A stretch of 64,000 nucleotides of DNA from Flaviaesturariibacter aridisoli (GCF_004343705.1 NZ_SKFH01000012.1:45132-109131), one strand, 5' to 3'. Counted from the first letter of the stretch, positions 35,701 through 45,098 are shown. Program-made: numbers and translations. Notes: generated by a model not told the origin, from the letters alone.

Positions 35701-35878
35701 CCAGGATCTCGCCCGACGGTGTAGCCAGCAGCAGTGCCGCCATACTGGCGCGGATGCACGACCGGAATACGTCGTCCGGTTCCGCCGTTTTGCTTATTCT
35801 TTCCTCTGAGCCATTCATTATAGAATCCACGATTGTCGGAACACGGGAAAGCCAGGTGAACTTTCCCTTCATTTTCAT
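32753..35878 (-). CDS. Multi-PAS histidine kinase
   Basis: 1041 residues, soluble; six PAS domains in a row, about 40-150, 155-275, 280-410, 410-535, 540-670 and 670-795, each repeating an R/S-N-x-R-F/Y-E-x-A-A/S-x-A-S-Y/F-D linker unit. Then HisKA with AYVASHDLQEPL (about 815-885) and HATPase (about 920-1030; NALKYN, DNGIGI, GTGIGLAVAKK). A phytochrome-family-type transmitter that usually pairs with Rcp1-like regulators, and its stop overlaps the start of such a gene. The N-terminal start at 35878 has upstream alternatives; M at MNGSEERISK is possible. The PAS chain resembles that of the kinase at 37610. Confidence 0.9.
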   Translation of the reverse strand: MKMKGKFTWLSRVPTIVDSIMNGSEERISKTAEPDDVFRSCIRASMAALLLATPSGEILEASLGASELFGYAPGELLSVTRNELILPDEAMTRALNERENTGNVRAEVTGLRKDGTRFPLRWQSSRFTGPGGEPLISVAFTDLSDQKRIEHNARQLDYNLQLVLDNSDEGLVLMDTQYRFITFNKAAETSFRTIHGASMHSGENILSLLGPSDVVQLQTLFQSVLAGKQHEVRRKHHLPDGSIRVFLTIMRPLFQEGVVIGIILNSKDITRKFQAQEALRLSNERFERAAAASYDIIWEQDLLADRLTLTENFSRLLGYKGATELDSEEYIIRIVHPDDRALVRSIGLAFIAGHDTHLHYPVHRLLKKGGGFIYVEANAIASRDEAGKAYRLTGVTRDITKQYLMERELRESNQRYELAARASFDLVYEVDLETGAVIYNDVITSFYGFGPGELNSVQNNGKLIHPEDRVLLRQALEAAEAGHNNLLQVPLLRLLKKDGTLVYTELISLIVRNEDGRPVKRIGSARDISWRHAMEQELRKSKERFELAAHASYDLIWERDFISDSFYYNDTFTTFYGYSAQELQDPDAVFASFPHPDDRGWLATLVSEFLQGTDTHLSYPVHRLLKADGSTVYVEANAFLLRGEDGVPLRMIGVSKDITGRYLMEQQLRESNDRFQRASEASYDVIWEADLRTGGLYFNEPFYELLGYGPDDVTGINDFFGTLLHPDDRDIIRFAAHQFVHSNDTFTRFPVHRVQRKDGSYMYVEARVRVSREADGHPYRMTGVTHDVTAQRLNEIEMRELNKQLKLRAAELEASNRELERFAYVASHDLQEPLRMVSSFMGLLTKRYAAQLDDTARQYIHFAVDGAERMKRLILDLLEFSRIGTNAGAREAVDLDRLLAELRQEFVFSIEEKGARVESMPLPVVWGHQSQLRQLWQNLLGNALKYNRSDTPSIHIGYTEDEGSYTFFIRDNGIGIEPRYFEKIFVIFQQLHTHSEYPGTGIGLAVAKKIVDQHGGRIWVDSSPGAGSTFYFTLPKTPKTS

Positions 35879-36084
35879 TGCAGTTGATTCAACAAAACCA
35901 ATTTAAATGAAGCGCTGTCAACGGCACATTAGAATTTGTGAGTGGTAAGCACCCTGCGAAAACGGGCGCAAATGGCCGGATAAGTAAAAGTGCGGAGCCG
36001 TACTAATGTTCTCCTTTAAGGAAGGAGCGGAAATGTCTGCTAAACGGTGTACGCGCCTGCTGGTTGGGAACCAATTATTTTCTA

Positions 36085-36117
36085 ATACAAAAGGCAGCGC
36101 GGGGCTGCCTTTTGTAT
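36085..36117 (-). terminator. Terminator after the zinc-peptidase gene
   Basis: Fourteen-bp stem (ATACAAAAGGCAGC 36085-36098 with 36104-36117), GCGGG loop. It lies downstream of the minus-strand gene ending at 36154 and gives a T-rich tail on that strand. Confidence 0.8.
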
Positions 36118-36153
36118 GAGCGGATCGCATTTCGCGACTAACGATTCCTATTC

Positions 36154-37530
36154 TCATTTGTCCATCACCACCGCCCAGTGCTTGCCGTCGAAGGCGGCGC
36201 TGCGCAGCAGGAATCCTTCGCCTTCGTTTTTAAGCAGCACGTCGAGCGGGAAGGAGTCGCTGCGGTTCCAGCGTTGGCGCACCGAGGTGCTGCCGCGGTA
36301 TTTCGTCATCACCAGGATCCATTCGTTGTTGAGGAACTTGAGCACGTTGATGCGGTAGCCTTCGTCCCAGAGCGTGCGGATCTTCTCTTCCGGGAACTCG
36401 GTGCTGCTGTGGTACTGCTGGTCTTCATAGCCGATGGAGGCCTTGTCGTTGAACAGCAGCACGTACTCGCCGTCGCCGTAGGTGACCTCGCTGATGTAGT
36501 AGCCTTCGTTCCAGGCCTGGCGGATCTCGTCGGCGGGCCAGTAGCTGCGGCGGCGCCAGCGCTGGTCGGGGTTGCCGGTCTGCTCGCTCATGACGAGCAC
36601 CCACTGGTTATTGTAGAAGTCGAGGCGCGTTACGTTGCGGCCCTGTTGCCAGAGGCTGCGGATTTCGTCGGCGGGAAAGGCATTGCGCAGGCGGAGGGCC
36701 TGGTTCTTCGTATCGCGGCTGCGCTTGAGGAAGGCATACCAGCGGCCGTCGGCCCACACGGCGTCGCTCAATTGGTAGCCGGCTTGCCAGGCGGGGCCCA
36801 GCGTTGGAAAGTCGGCGCTGCTGATGATGTTGTGGCGATCCAGCTCGCTGTGCACCGCGGGTGCTTCGCTGTTGGCGGGGCGGGTGGCCGGCAGTGCCGG
36901 GGCGGCGGGTGTGGAGGCGGGCGTTTCCACGCCAGCGGCGCGGTCGTAGCCGGCTTTGATGGCCGCCAGGCGACGCCAGCGCGCGGGGTGGTCGCTGCGG
37001 GTTTCGTCTTCGGGCTCGGGCAGGGCCTGCATCGCGGCCTGTGCTTCGGCGAGCGTGGCCCCGAGCTTCTGGAGCACGAAGCCCGAAAACTCGTCGGCCT
37101 CCAGCTCCTGGCGGCGGCGCTGGGTGAGCGATCCGCCACCGGCGGTGGTGTGGCCCTGCAGGTGGTGCCCTACCTCGTGGGCCAGGATGGCGGTATGGCT
37201 CCAGCCGGTCTGCGCGCGGTTGGCGATCGCGTTCATAAAGTTGCGGTCGTAAACGATGTAGCGGAAGCCGTCGTCGAGGGTGACGGCGGCGCAGTTCTCG
37301 ATGTTGTCGCAGGGCACCAGCACGAAGTTGGGTGCGAGGCCGATGGGCCGCAGGATGTTGCGGATGGCGTCGGCGGCATCGGCGGCCGGCGTAGAGCTGA
37401 ACGAGCGCATCCGCATGCACAGCGCGTCGGCGCGGGCGTCGGTGCCATAGAAGCAGGCGAAGCGGAAGGACTGCGCGCCGGCGAGCACCGGGAGCAGCAG
37501 GACGAGGAAGGGAAGGAAAAACTTTTTCAT
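36154..37530 (-). CDS. M48-like zinc metallopeptidase with DUF7477 repeats
   Basis: 458 residues. Signal peptide 1-20 (PVLAGAQS). The zinc-peptidase part (about 30-170) has HEVGH at 118-122 and an EADEF box with likely third ligand E144; Cys residues suggest an extracytoplasmic location. After a Pro/Ala linker (about 195-225) comes a C-terminal region (about 240-455) made of four repeats of the W-x-x-G-Y-x-(I/V) type, matching the DUF7477 domain. Peptidase plus such repeats suggests an anchored or substrate-binding secreted enzyme. It follows, on the same strand, the 37610 kinase by 79 nt. Function unknown. Confidence 0.85.
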   Translation of the reverse strand: MKKFFLPFLVLLLPVLAGAQSFRFACFYGTDARADALCMRMRSFSSTPAADAADAIRNILRPIGLAPNFVLVPCDNIENCAAVTLDDGFRYIVYDRNFMNAIANRAQTGWSHTAILAHEVGHHLQGHTTAGGGSLTQRRRQELEADEFSGFVLQKLGATLAEAQAAMQALPEPEDETRSDHPARWRRLAAIKAGYDRAAGVETPASTPAAPALPATRPANSEAPAVHSELDRHNIISSADFPTLGPAWQAGYQLSDAVWADGRWYAFLKRSRDTKNQALRLRNAFPADEIRSLWQQGRNVTRLDFYNNQWVLVMSEQTGNPDQRWRRRSYWPADEIRQAWNEGYYISEVTYGDGEYVLLFNDKASIGYEDQQYHSSTEFPEEKIRTLWDEGYRINVLKFLNNEWILVMTKYRGSTSVRQRWNRSDSFPLDVLLKNEGEGFLLRSAAFDGKHWAVVMDK

Positions 37531-37609
37531 ACTACCAGGGTTTGATTCCACCAAGGTAGCCGGGCACGCAGGCCCCTTCCTATACTCAAAAAGCGGTATT
37601 TATCCTTCC

Positions 37610-40270
37610 TTACGACTCGGCGCGCACCTTTAGCGGGATGCTCACGCGGAGCGTGCAGCCGGTGCCGGGGGCGGTTTCAAGGTCCATCTCGCCGTTGTGC
37701 AGCTGCACGCGGCTGCGGATGTTGCGGAGGCCGATACCGTCTTTGCGTTGGGCCGGGTCAAAGCCGATGCCGTCGTCGCACACTTCTAGTTGCACGTCTT
37801 CGTTTCCGACGGCCAGGCGGATGTGGATGCTGGAGGCCTGTGCGTATTTCTGGCTGTTGTGCACGCTTTCCTGGGCGATGCGGAACAGCATCAGCGCCAG
37901 CCCGTCGTCGACGGTGGCGGGGTCGCCTTCCAGTTCCAGCGAGCAGCCGGCGCCGCCGGCGAGGGTTTCCTTGTCGGCGAGCTCGGCGAGGGCGCCTTCG
38001 AGGCCGATCTCGCTCAGCGCCGGCGGCACCAGCGAGTGCGAGAGGTTGCGGATCTCGTCGATGGCCATCGCCAGCTGGTTGTAGGTGCGTTCGAGCAGCT
38101 GCTCGCGCATGCGCTCTTCGCGCAGCGCCATCTCGGTCATCAGCTTGCAGGAGGCGAGGATCTGGTTGATGTTGTCGTGGAGCTCGCGGCCCAGCATCGA
38201 GCGCTCCTGCTCCTGCGAGCGGATCGTGACCTCGGTGATGTGCCGCTGGTAGCGCAGCTGCTTTTGCAGCATTTCTTCTTCGAGCTGGCGCAGGTGCGTG
38301 ATGTCCTGCATCGAGCCGATCATCCGCAGGGGCTTGCCCGATTCGTCGTGCAGCGTGTAGCCGCGGTCGAGGATGTAGGCCCAGCTGTTGTCGGCGCGGC
38401 GAAAGCGGTAGCGGCCTTCCCAGTTGGGGCGTCCTTCGCGGATGGCTTTCTGCACGTTGGCGATCACGGCCTCGCGCTCCTCGGGGTGCAGGCGGTCTTC
38501 CCAGGCGTGTATGTCGCGGGCGGCTTCGGGAGGATAACCGAAAAGGTGCTGAAAGTTTTCGTTGAACCAGTTTTCGTTGGTCACCAGGTTCCAGTCCCAC
38601 ACCACGTCGGAGGTGGCCTTGGCCACGAGGTCGTAGCGGTCGATGCTGTGGCGCAGCTCGTCGGCCTGGATCTTCAGCTGGCGGTTGAGCGTTTTGAGCT
38701 CGAGTTCTTTGAGTAGTTGCTCGGTCACGTCGCGGGTAACGCCGGTGAGGAGGATGGGCGCGCCCTGTTCGTCGCGCGTCATGCGCACGCGGGCTTCGGC
38801 GTAGATGTAGGTGCCGTCTTTTTTGCGCATGCGGTGCACCGGGAAGGTGGTGAAGCTTTCCTGCGAATGGTAGAAGGTTTCGTTGGCCTGCCGCATGATC
38901 TCGGCGTCGTCGGGGTGCACGAGGGTGCTGAAGAAGTCTTCGCCCACGCGGATCTCATCGCGCCCATAGCCCATATGCGTATGAAAGCGGTCGCTGCTGT
39001 GGATGACGCCGGTGCGGAGGTCGGCTTCCCAGATCATATCGAAGGAGGCTTCCGCGGCCCGCTCGAAGCGCTTGCGGCTTTCTTCCAGGCTTTGCTCGAG
39101 GGCGTGGCGCCAGGTGATGTCGCGTGCCGAGCCGATGCGTTTGATGAGTTGGCCCTGGGCGTTGAGCACCAGCAAGGCCTTTATTTCGGTATAGACGATC
39201 TCGCCGTTCTTTTTCAGCAGGCGCAGTACGGGCACGTGCACGTGCGCCTGGCCCTTATCGAGGGCTTGCCGGGTCGCGGCCTCATAGAGGGCGCGATCGT
39301 CGGGGTGAATCAGGCGGTTGGCTTTCCCGGCCACCGACAGCTCGCCGGCGGCGAACCCGTATACGGAGGTGATGATGTGGTTGTGAATGAGCTTGCCGGT
39401 CTGGAAGTCGGCTTCGAACACGAGGTCGGTGGAAGCGTGGGCGGCCAGCTCGTAGCGGCGGTGGCTTTCGCGGAGCTTGCGCTCCATCAGGTATTGCTGC
39501 GTCACGTCGCGGGTGACGCCGGTGAGCAGGTAGGGCTTGCCGTGCCCGTTGCGCGATACGATCGCCTGGGCTTCTACGTAGATGTATTCGCCGTTGCTTT
39601 TGCGCAGCCGGTGAATGGGGTAAAACAGGTTCGTGCGCTCCGATTTGAGGAAGGCATTGACTTTCTTGCGGAGGTCGGCCGACTCGTCGGGGTGAAGGAT
39701 GTACTGGCTGAAGCTGGCGGCGTCGATCTCGGTTTCGGTGTACCCCAGCTGGATGCAGTATTGGTCGCTGAGGGAGATGCGGCCCGTGCGGAGGTCGTGC
39801 TCCCAGATCATGTCGTAGGAGGCGTTCGCGGCGCGGCGGAAGCGCTCGTTGCTTTCGCGGAGGGCGGTTTCGGCGGCCACCTGCCCGGTGATGTCGCGCG
39901 AATGCACCAGCACGCCTTCGATGGCGCCCTGGCGAAGAAAGGGGCGCATCAGGTTGCGGTATACGCGCTCCCGCCCATTTTCGAGGCGGTGGCTGCGCTG
40001 GATCTCGCGGGTCTGGCCGCTGAGCACTTGCGCAAACAGGTGGCGGAGCGCACCCACGTCGGCGGGGCGTACGAGGTCGAGGAGGTAGCCACCCACTACC
40101 AGTTCGTTGCCGTGCAGTTCCCGGAAGGCATCGGCGGCCGCCGGGTTGAAGGCGGCGAAGCGCAGGTCGCGGTCCACAATGGCGATCGACTCATCGAGGC
40201 TGAACAGCAGGTCGTCCAGGGAAAATCCGGGCCCGCTTTGTTGTTGGTATGGAGTGTCAGACGTGTTCAT
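37610..40270 (-). CDS. Multi-PAS histidine kinase, HisKA_3 type
   Basis: 886 residues, soluble. PAS domains around 15-130, 140-265, 265-390, 390-520 and 545-665, then a DegS/NarX-type transmitter with GRELHDNINQ (His) near residue 700 and ATPase to the end (HNSQKYAQ, DDGIGF, GIGLRNIRSR). The open frame extends to 40489, but the first 73 residues look unrelated, so I start at 40270. The N-terminal PAS chain resembles the 32753 kinase; the C-terminal PAS-transmitter resembles the 30845 kinase. No receiver is adjacent, so it may use distant or unlinked regulators. Confidence 0.92.
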   Translation of the reverse strand: MNTSDTPYQQQSGPGFSLDDLLFSLDESIAIVDRDLRFAAFNPAAADAFRELHGNELVVGGYLLDLVRPADVGALRHLFAQVLSGQTREIQRSHRLENGRERVYRNLMRPFLRQGAIEGVLVHSRDITGQVAAETALRESNERFRRAANASYDMIWEHDLRTGRISLSDQYCIQLGYTETEIDAASFSQYILHPDESADLRKKVNAFLKSERTNLFYPIHRLRKSNGEYIYVEAQAIVSRNGHGKPYLLTGVTRDVTQQYLMERKLRESHRRYELAAHASTDLVFEADFQTGKLIHNHIITSVYGFAAGELSVAGKANRLIHPDDRALYEAATRQALDKGQAHVHVPVLRLLKKNGEIVYTEIKALLVLNAQGQLIKRIGSARDITWRHALEQSLEESRKRFERAAEASFDMIWEADLRTGVIHSSDRFHTHMGYGRDEIRVGEDFFSTLVHPDDAEIMRQANETFYHSQESFTTFPVHRMRKKDGTYIYAEARVRMTRDEQGAPILLTGVTRDVTEQLLKELELKTLNRQLKIQADELRHSIDRYDLVAKATSDVVWDWNLVTNENWFNENFQHLFGYPPEAARDIHAWEDRLHPEEREAVIANVQKAIREGRPNWEGRYRFRRADNSWAYILDRGYTLHDESGKPLRMIGSMQDITHLRQLEEEMLQKQLRYQRHITEVTIRSQEQERSMLGRELHDNINQILASCKLMTEMALREERMREQLLERTYNQLAMAIDEIRNLSHSLVPPALSEIGLEGALAELADKETLAGGAGCSLELEGDPATVDDGLALMLFRIAQESVHNSQKYAQASSIHIRLAVGNEDVQLEVCDDGIGFDPAQRKDGIGLRNIRSRVQLHNGEMDLETAPGTGCTLRVSIPLKVRAES

Positions 40271-40526
40271 GGGACGCACAGCTGGTGTAGAAAGATCCGT
40301 TTTGCCCGCACCTGTTCCGTTTGCGGGCGTACCGAATATACGGTACCCGGACCGATTGGCGAAACCGCTTTCGGCAAATTGGCGCCCCCGGGCGGCGAAA
40401 GCGAGAAAGGACCCCGCAATGCTGCAGGGCAGGCTGCTGATCCTGCAAGCGGGTTGCGCGGACCGGTTATGATTCGTAATGATTTGCAACCGCGCATCGC
40501 GTATTCACGATGTACGATTCACGCGC

Positions 40527-43500
40527 TCATTCCCCCAGCAGGAGGAAGGCCGCCCATTTGTGCGGATCGTGGTATTTGTCTTTCAGCTGCTGCTGTGCGA
40601 CGCGGAAGGCTTCGTAGGGCCGCCGGCCGGCTGCGAGGCCGCTGTAAAAGGCGGTCATGAGTTCGGCGGTTTCGGCATCGGGCACCTCCCAGAGCGAGAT
40701 GATCATGTCGGGCACGCCGGCCATGCGGAAGGCGCGCTGCAGGCCGTATACGCCCTGGGTGTTGTTGATGTCGCCCAGCGCGGTCTGGCAGGCAGACAGC
40801 ACCACGAGCTGCACCTCTGAGAAGTCAAGGCCGGCGATCTCCTGGGCGGTGAGGATGCCGTCTTCGGTACCGGGGGGCGCGCTGCTGTTCCAGTAGCGGT
40901 TGACACCGGAGAGCACGAGCCCGCTGCGGAGCAGGGGCTGGTCGCTTTGACGGAAGCGCTCGCCGGTAGACTGCGGCGCTTCTTTGCCGCCTTGTTGTTG
41001 CGGGAAATAAAATCCGTGCGTGGCGATGTGCAGCACGCCGGGTGCGGCATTGCCCGATTGCCGCTTGAAATTGCCTTCAGAAGCGGCAGTGCCGACAAAC
41101 AGCCGGCTGCGGCCCGCCAGCAGGCTGTCGATGCGGAGCACTTCGCGGCGGGTGCCTTCGAGGTAGCGAAAGCGCGCATCGCCCGCCGCGCGGCTCGCCT
41201 TGCCGGGGAGGTAGCGGGCCGTCGCCTCCGTGCTGTCGGGTCCCGGCGCCCCGCCTGCCGTGCTGCTGCTGTCGTACAGCGCCCCGCCGAAGAGGCTGAC
41301 GCGGTTGAAGGCGTCGCCCGTAGGACTTCGGGATTCGAGGTCGCGGATGTTGAGGATCGTGTGCAGTTCGTAGCGGTCGATGAGGAAGGAGTCGCGCGGG
41401 CCGATGAGGGCGCTGAAGGAGAGCTTGTTGAGCAGGCCGCCGGGGAGCAGGTACACGCGTTTGGCACCCTGCAGGTACGGTTCGAGGGGTTGCCACACCA
41501 GTTGGTAGAGCCGCTTTTGCAGGCTGTCCATGTTGATGCTGTCGGCGCGGTTGCGTACGCCGATGCCGCGGTCGCCCTTGTTGTAGTAAAAGCGGAGCGC
41601 CTGCTGCAGCGGCGCCTGCTCGAATACGTTGAGAAACTGCGGGGCGCTGCTGCCGGGGCGAAGGATGAAGGCGCCGTAGAAGACGCTGTCGGTAGCGCCG
41701 CGTTCCGGCGTATACCAGCGGTAGGGCACCCAGTTGACCAGTACTTCGCCTGGCTGCAGGCTGCGCGCCACGCGGGTGGTGCTGATGGTATCCTGTTGAA
41801 AAACTTTCGCAAAGGAGGGTGCGGCCTGGAGCAGGGTTTTCTGTGCATCGTCGGTGGCCTGCTCGAGCGAGTCGAGAAGGGCTACGTCGCCGCCCTGTTG
41901 CAGGGCGATGGTCAATTCTTCGGAGCGTGTGCGCCACTCCTGGTACCTGCGCAGCACGCTGCTGTCCCTTTGCCGGAGTGCCCAGCCGGAGAGCAGCGAT
42001 TGCCCCTGCAATACGAGCCCGTTGTAACCGGCGATGGTGTGGAACAGCGTATTGCGGAACTCGCTATCGCCGGGAAACCATTGTTGCTGCGCCGACAGGG
42101 CGATCTCCTGTGGACCGCTAAATTCGGCGAGCATCTTTTCCTGCTCGCGGGCGCTGAAGGAGCCAAGCTGGCGGCGCAGGTAGGCGTACCACTGGCGTAG
42201 CCCTTGCAACAGGTAGCCGCGGGCTTCTTCTTGCCGCCCCGAACGGAAATGCAGGTAGGCGAGGCTGTTGATGCCGTCGATGTAACCGCGCGCGTTGATG
42301 CCGATCACTTTTTTCCGGATGGCTTGTAGTTCTTTCTGGACCCGGATGGCTTCGGGAAAGTTTTTTTCGTCGCGAAACAGGTTGATCTGGTGGCTCAGGC
42401 ACACCGTGTAGTCCTGGCTTTCCTTCCCGGTTCGGTTTAGGATGATGGCCGATGCCCGGGTGAATGCTTCACGGGCTTTGGAGTACTGGCCCTGCCGGCG
42501 GTACAGGTCGCCGAGCCCGTTGAGCACATGGGCGAGGCGTTTCGATTCCCGTTGCGCTGTAAGGATGCGCACCGCCTCTTCGTACGCCGCGAGTGCTTCG
42601 CCGTATTTGCGGCGGTATTTTAACTGGGCGGCCAGGTCCGACAGGTAGCCGGCGTATTTGGGATCCCCTTTGCCTTTGATCCGCAGCACGATGGCCAGTG
42701 CCTCGCGGATGCACTGCTCGGCCTTCTTCAGGTCGCCCATTTGGTCGTAAGCACTACCCAGGTTGTTGAGGGTAGTGGCATAGTCGATCACTTTTCCAAA
42801 AAGGCGCAGGGTAATGGCCAGCGACTCTTCATACAGGGGAATGGCGCGTGCAAATTCGCCCATCGCGCTGTAGGTGTTTGCGAGGTCATCGGTGAGAACG
42901 CTAACGTCTTCGCTCCCGGGTTTCGTTTTGCGGAAGATCTGCAGGGCCGCCTGGTAAAAGTGGCGTGCGTCGAGCAGCCGCCCCTGGCCATAGTAAGCCG
43001 CGCCCACAGCCTTCAGGGCCAGCGCATATTCCCCGGAGCTGCTACCCTTCCAGTCGGCAACGACGTTGGCCCGTTCCAGCGCCAGCGCGATCATCTCGGT
43101 ATAGCGTCCCAGGCTGCCATACAGTTCCAGCAGCTCGTCGCAGGCGTCGGCATACGACTCGCTGCGCACGCCTTCGCCGCGCTTCCAGAGGGCCAGTGCT
43201 TCCCGGTACAGCGGCAGCGCCTGCTCCAGCGAATCCATCTCCTGGTAGCAGTAGGCCAGGTTGCGGAACTCCTGCGCGCACTCGGGATTGCTGCGCCCGG
43301 AGGTGCGGATGCGCAGGGCCAGCACCTGGCTGTAGAGGGGCAGCGCCTGGCCGTAATCCTCCTCCTTGTCGTACAGCACCGCCAGGCTGTTCAACCACGA
43401 CAGGTAATTTTCCGATAACGTGTCTTCCACCATGCGGCACAAGACGATCAGCTTTTTGTAGGTGTCGATGGCCTGGCTGTTGTCCTCCAGTGCTTCGTAG

Positions 43501-45098
43501 GTTTCCGCCAGCCCGACCACTGCTTTCCGGTAGCCCGGGTGGCGTTCGCCGAACAGTTCCCGGCGTCCTGCTGCGAGCTCCCGGTAGAGGGGCAGCGCCC
43601 GCGCCGGCTGCCCGGTTTTGTTGAAATAAGCCGCCAGGTTGTACAGGCTGACGAGGTAGTTGGCGTTTTTTCGCCCATAGATCGCTTCGTCTATTTGCAG
43701 GGATTGCCGGTACAGTGCCTCTGCTTTTCCGCGTAAGCGTTTTTGGTCGGCGTACACATTGGCCAGGTCGTTGAGGGTAGCCGCATAGTCGGGGTGCTGG
43801 CGTCCATATACCTGTTCGCCCAGCCGCAGGGCCTCCTGGTAGCAGCGGGCGGCTTCCGCGTACCGGTACTGGTCGTAGTAGAAGGCGCCGAGGGCACGCA
43901 GCTTCCGGATATACCCGATGCTAAGGGTGCCGGCAGACTGCCGGTAGATGTCTGCAACCTGCCGGAGATAGGCGCGTGCCGCCGCGGTATTGCGGCCCGT
44001 CTTACGCAAAAAGCCCGCATAGCCGGCCAAGGCATCGGCATACGCCGTGCCTGTACCGGCCTTCCGCTCCGTCAGGCGGATCCATTCGCGGTAGATGGCA
44101 TCGGCCGAGTCGGGGCGTCCCCCATCGGCAAAACAGTCGGCGAGGTCGGCCAGGACGTTGCGATAGGCCGCCTCATTCGCCGCCGTGGCGGCGATCAGCG
44201 AGCGGGCTTGCCGGTAGCACTGCAGGGCGCTGTCGTAGCGGGCGCGGCGCTGGTACAGGCGGCCGACGCGGATCAGCACGTCGGGGTAATTGTTGCCGGA
44301 GGGATCAAGTTCCTGCAGGGTGCTTGTGTAGAGTGCTTCGGCGCGTTCGGGCGCTCCCTGGTCGAGGTAGATACCGGCCAGCTGGCCGAGGGCGAGCGGG
44401 TAATAGGGGTGGCCATTGCCCTGCACCCGGCGGCGGATGGCAAGCGCTTCCTCCAGCAGCAGGATGGCCGTATCGAGCCGGCCGGTGCTCCGGTAGGCGG
44501 AGGCCAGGTTGGCGAGGGAGGTGGCGTAATCGGGGTGCTCTTTGCCGGACAAGGAATCTTTCACCTGCAACGAACGGCGCAGCAGGCCGATGGCGGCTGC
44601 CGGGTTGCCCAGCGCATCCTGCACCAGCGCCCAGTCGTTGAGCAACGAGGAATACGTAGAGTCGTGGGGCCAGGGGTAGGCCGCGGCCAGGCGGTAGTAG
44701 CGATCGGCCCGCCGGTAGTCGGATTTGCTGTAGCAGAAAAGGGCGTAGTGGTAGTGGCCGGCGGCTGCCGTTGGGCCGCCCCTGGCAACCGACAGGGCGA
44801 GCTCGTCGTGGTAGAGCGGCGCGGCCTTCCGGAAGCGCTCCAGCTTGCGGTATACTTCTGCAGCGGTATACAGGCTTTTGCGGTAGTTGCTGTCGTTGCG
44901 CGCAAACCGGCGCGCCAACAGAAGTACCGTGTCGGCGTAAGGGGCCGCCTTGTTGTAGTCGCCGCGCTCCAGCAGCGCATGGGTGCTGTCGCGGGCCGAC
45001 TGCCAGCGGCTGCGCCAGGCTGCCGGCTCCTGTGCCCGGAGGCGCTGCGCCCCGGTCAACAGGCCTAAGAGAAGCAGTATGCGCAATGGTCGACGCAT
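40527..45098 (-). CDS. TPR-CHAT caspase-like protein
   Basis: 1523 residues. Signal peptide-like N-terminus (LLLLGLLTGAQRLRAQ), so probably periplasmic or surface, then about 20 or more TPR units (residues ~30-1000; recurring A-L-x-Y-x-x-A-L and L-A-x-x-Y-x-x-x-G patterns). The C-terminal CHAT domain (about 1190-1523) has the catalytic pair H1361 in ATHGFYF and C1437 in LSACQTA, plus GVYGLQRAF and SLWEVPDAETAELM segments. CHAT proteins are caspase/separase-like proteases. The exported location is unusual for the defence-type members, where the TPR-CHAT (Craspase-like) is cytoplasmic; this looks more like the Bacteroidota signalling type. It follows the kinase at 45176 after 77 nt on the same strand. 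Confidence 0.88.
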   Translation of the reverse strand: MRRPLRILLLLGLLTGAQRLRAQEPAAWRSRWQSARDSTHALLERGDYNKAAPYADTVLLLARRFARNDSNYRKSLYTAAEVYRKLERFRKAAPLYHDELALSVARGGPTAAAGHYHYALFCYSKSDYRRADRYYRLAAAYPWPHDSTYSSLLNDWALVQDALGNPAAAIGLLRRSLQVKDSLSGKEHPDYATSLANLASAYRSTGRLDTAILLLEEALAIRRRVQGNGHPYYPLALGQLAGIYLDQGAPERAEALYTSTLQELDPSGNNYPDVLIRVGRLYQRRARYDSALQCYRQARSLIAATAANEAAYRNVLADLADCFADGGRPDSADAIYREWIRLTERKAGTGTAYADALAGYAGFLRKTGRNTAAARAYLRQVADIYRQSAGTLSIGYIRKLRALGAFYYDQYRYAEAARCYQEALRLGEQVYGRQHPDYAATLNDLANVYADQKRLRGKAEALYRQSLQIDEAIYGRKNANYLVSLYNLAAYFNKTGQPARALPLYRELAAGRRELFGERHPGYRKAVVGLAETYEALEDNSQAIDTYKKLIVLCRMVEDTLSENYLSWLNSLAVLYDKEEDYGQALPLYSQVLALRIRTSGRSNPECAQEFRNLAYCYQEMDSLEQALPLYREALALWKRGEGVRSESYADACDELLELYGSLGRYTEMIALALERANVVADWKGSSSGEYALALKAVGAAYYGQGRLLDARHFYQAALQIFRKTKPGSEDVSVLTDDLANTYSAMGEFARAIPLYEESLAITLRLFGKVIDYATTLNNLGSAYDQMGDLKKAEQCIREALAIVLRIKGKGDPKYAGYLSDLAAQLKYRRKYGEALAAYEEAVRILTAQRESKRLAHVLNGLGDLYRRQGQYSKAREAFTRASAIILNRTGKESQDYTVCLSHQINLFRDEKNFPEAIRVQKELQAIRKKVIGINARGYIDGINSLAYLHFRSGRQEEARGYLLQGLRQWYAYLRRQLGSFSAREQEKMLAEFSGPQEIALSAQQQWFPGDSEFRNTLFHTIAGYNGLVLQGQSLLSGWALRQRDSSVLRRYQEWRTRSEELTIALQQGGDVALLDSLEQATDDAQKTLLQAAPSFAKVFQQDTISTTRVARSLQPGEVLVNWVPYRWYTPERGATDSVFYGAFILRPGSSAPQFLNVFEQAPLQQALRFYYNKGDRGIGVRNRADSINMDSLQKRLYQLVWQPLEPYLQGAKRVYLLPGGLLNKLSFSALIGPRDSFLIDRYELHTILNIRDLESRSPTGDAFNRVSLFGGALYDSSSTAGGAPGPDSTEATARYLPGKASRAAGDARFRYLEGTRREVLRIDSLLAGRSRLFVGTAASEGNFKRQSGNAAPGVLHIATHGFYFPQQQGGKEAPQSTGERFRQSDQPLLRSGLVLSGVNRYWNSSAPPGTEDGILTAQEIAGLDFSEVQLVVLSACQTALGDINNTQGVYGLQRAFRMAGVPDMIISLWEVPDAETAELMTAFYSGLAAGRRPYEAFRVAQQQLKDKYHDPHKWAAFLLLGE

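Noticed and set aside
32837..35809. 990-codon plus-strand open frame opposite the multi-PAS kinase
   Set aside because: Complement of a repeated PAS gene; no family resemblance.
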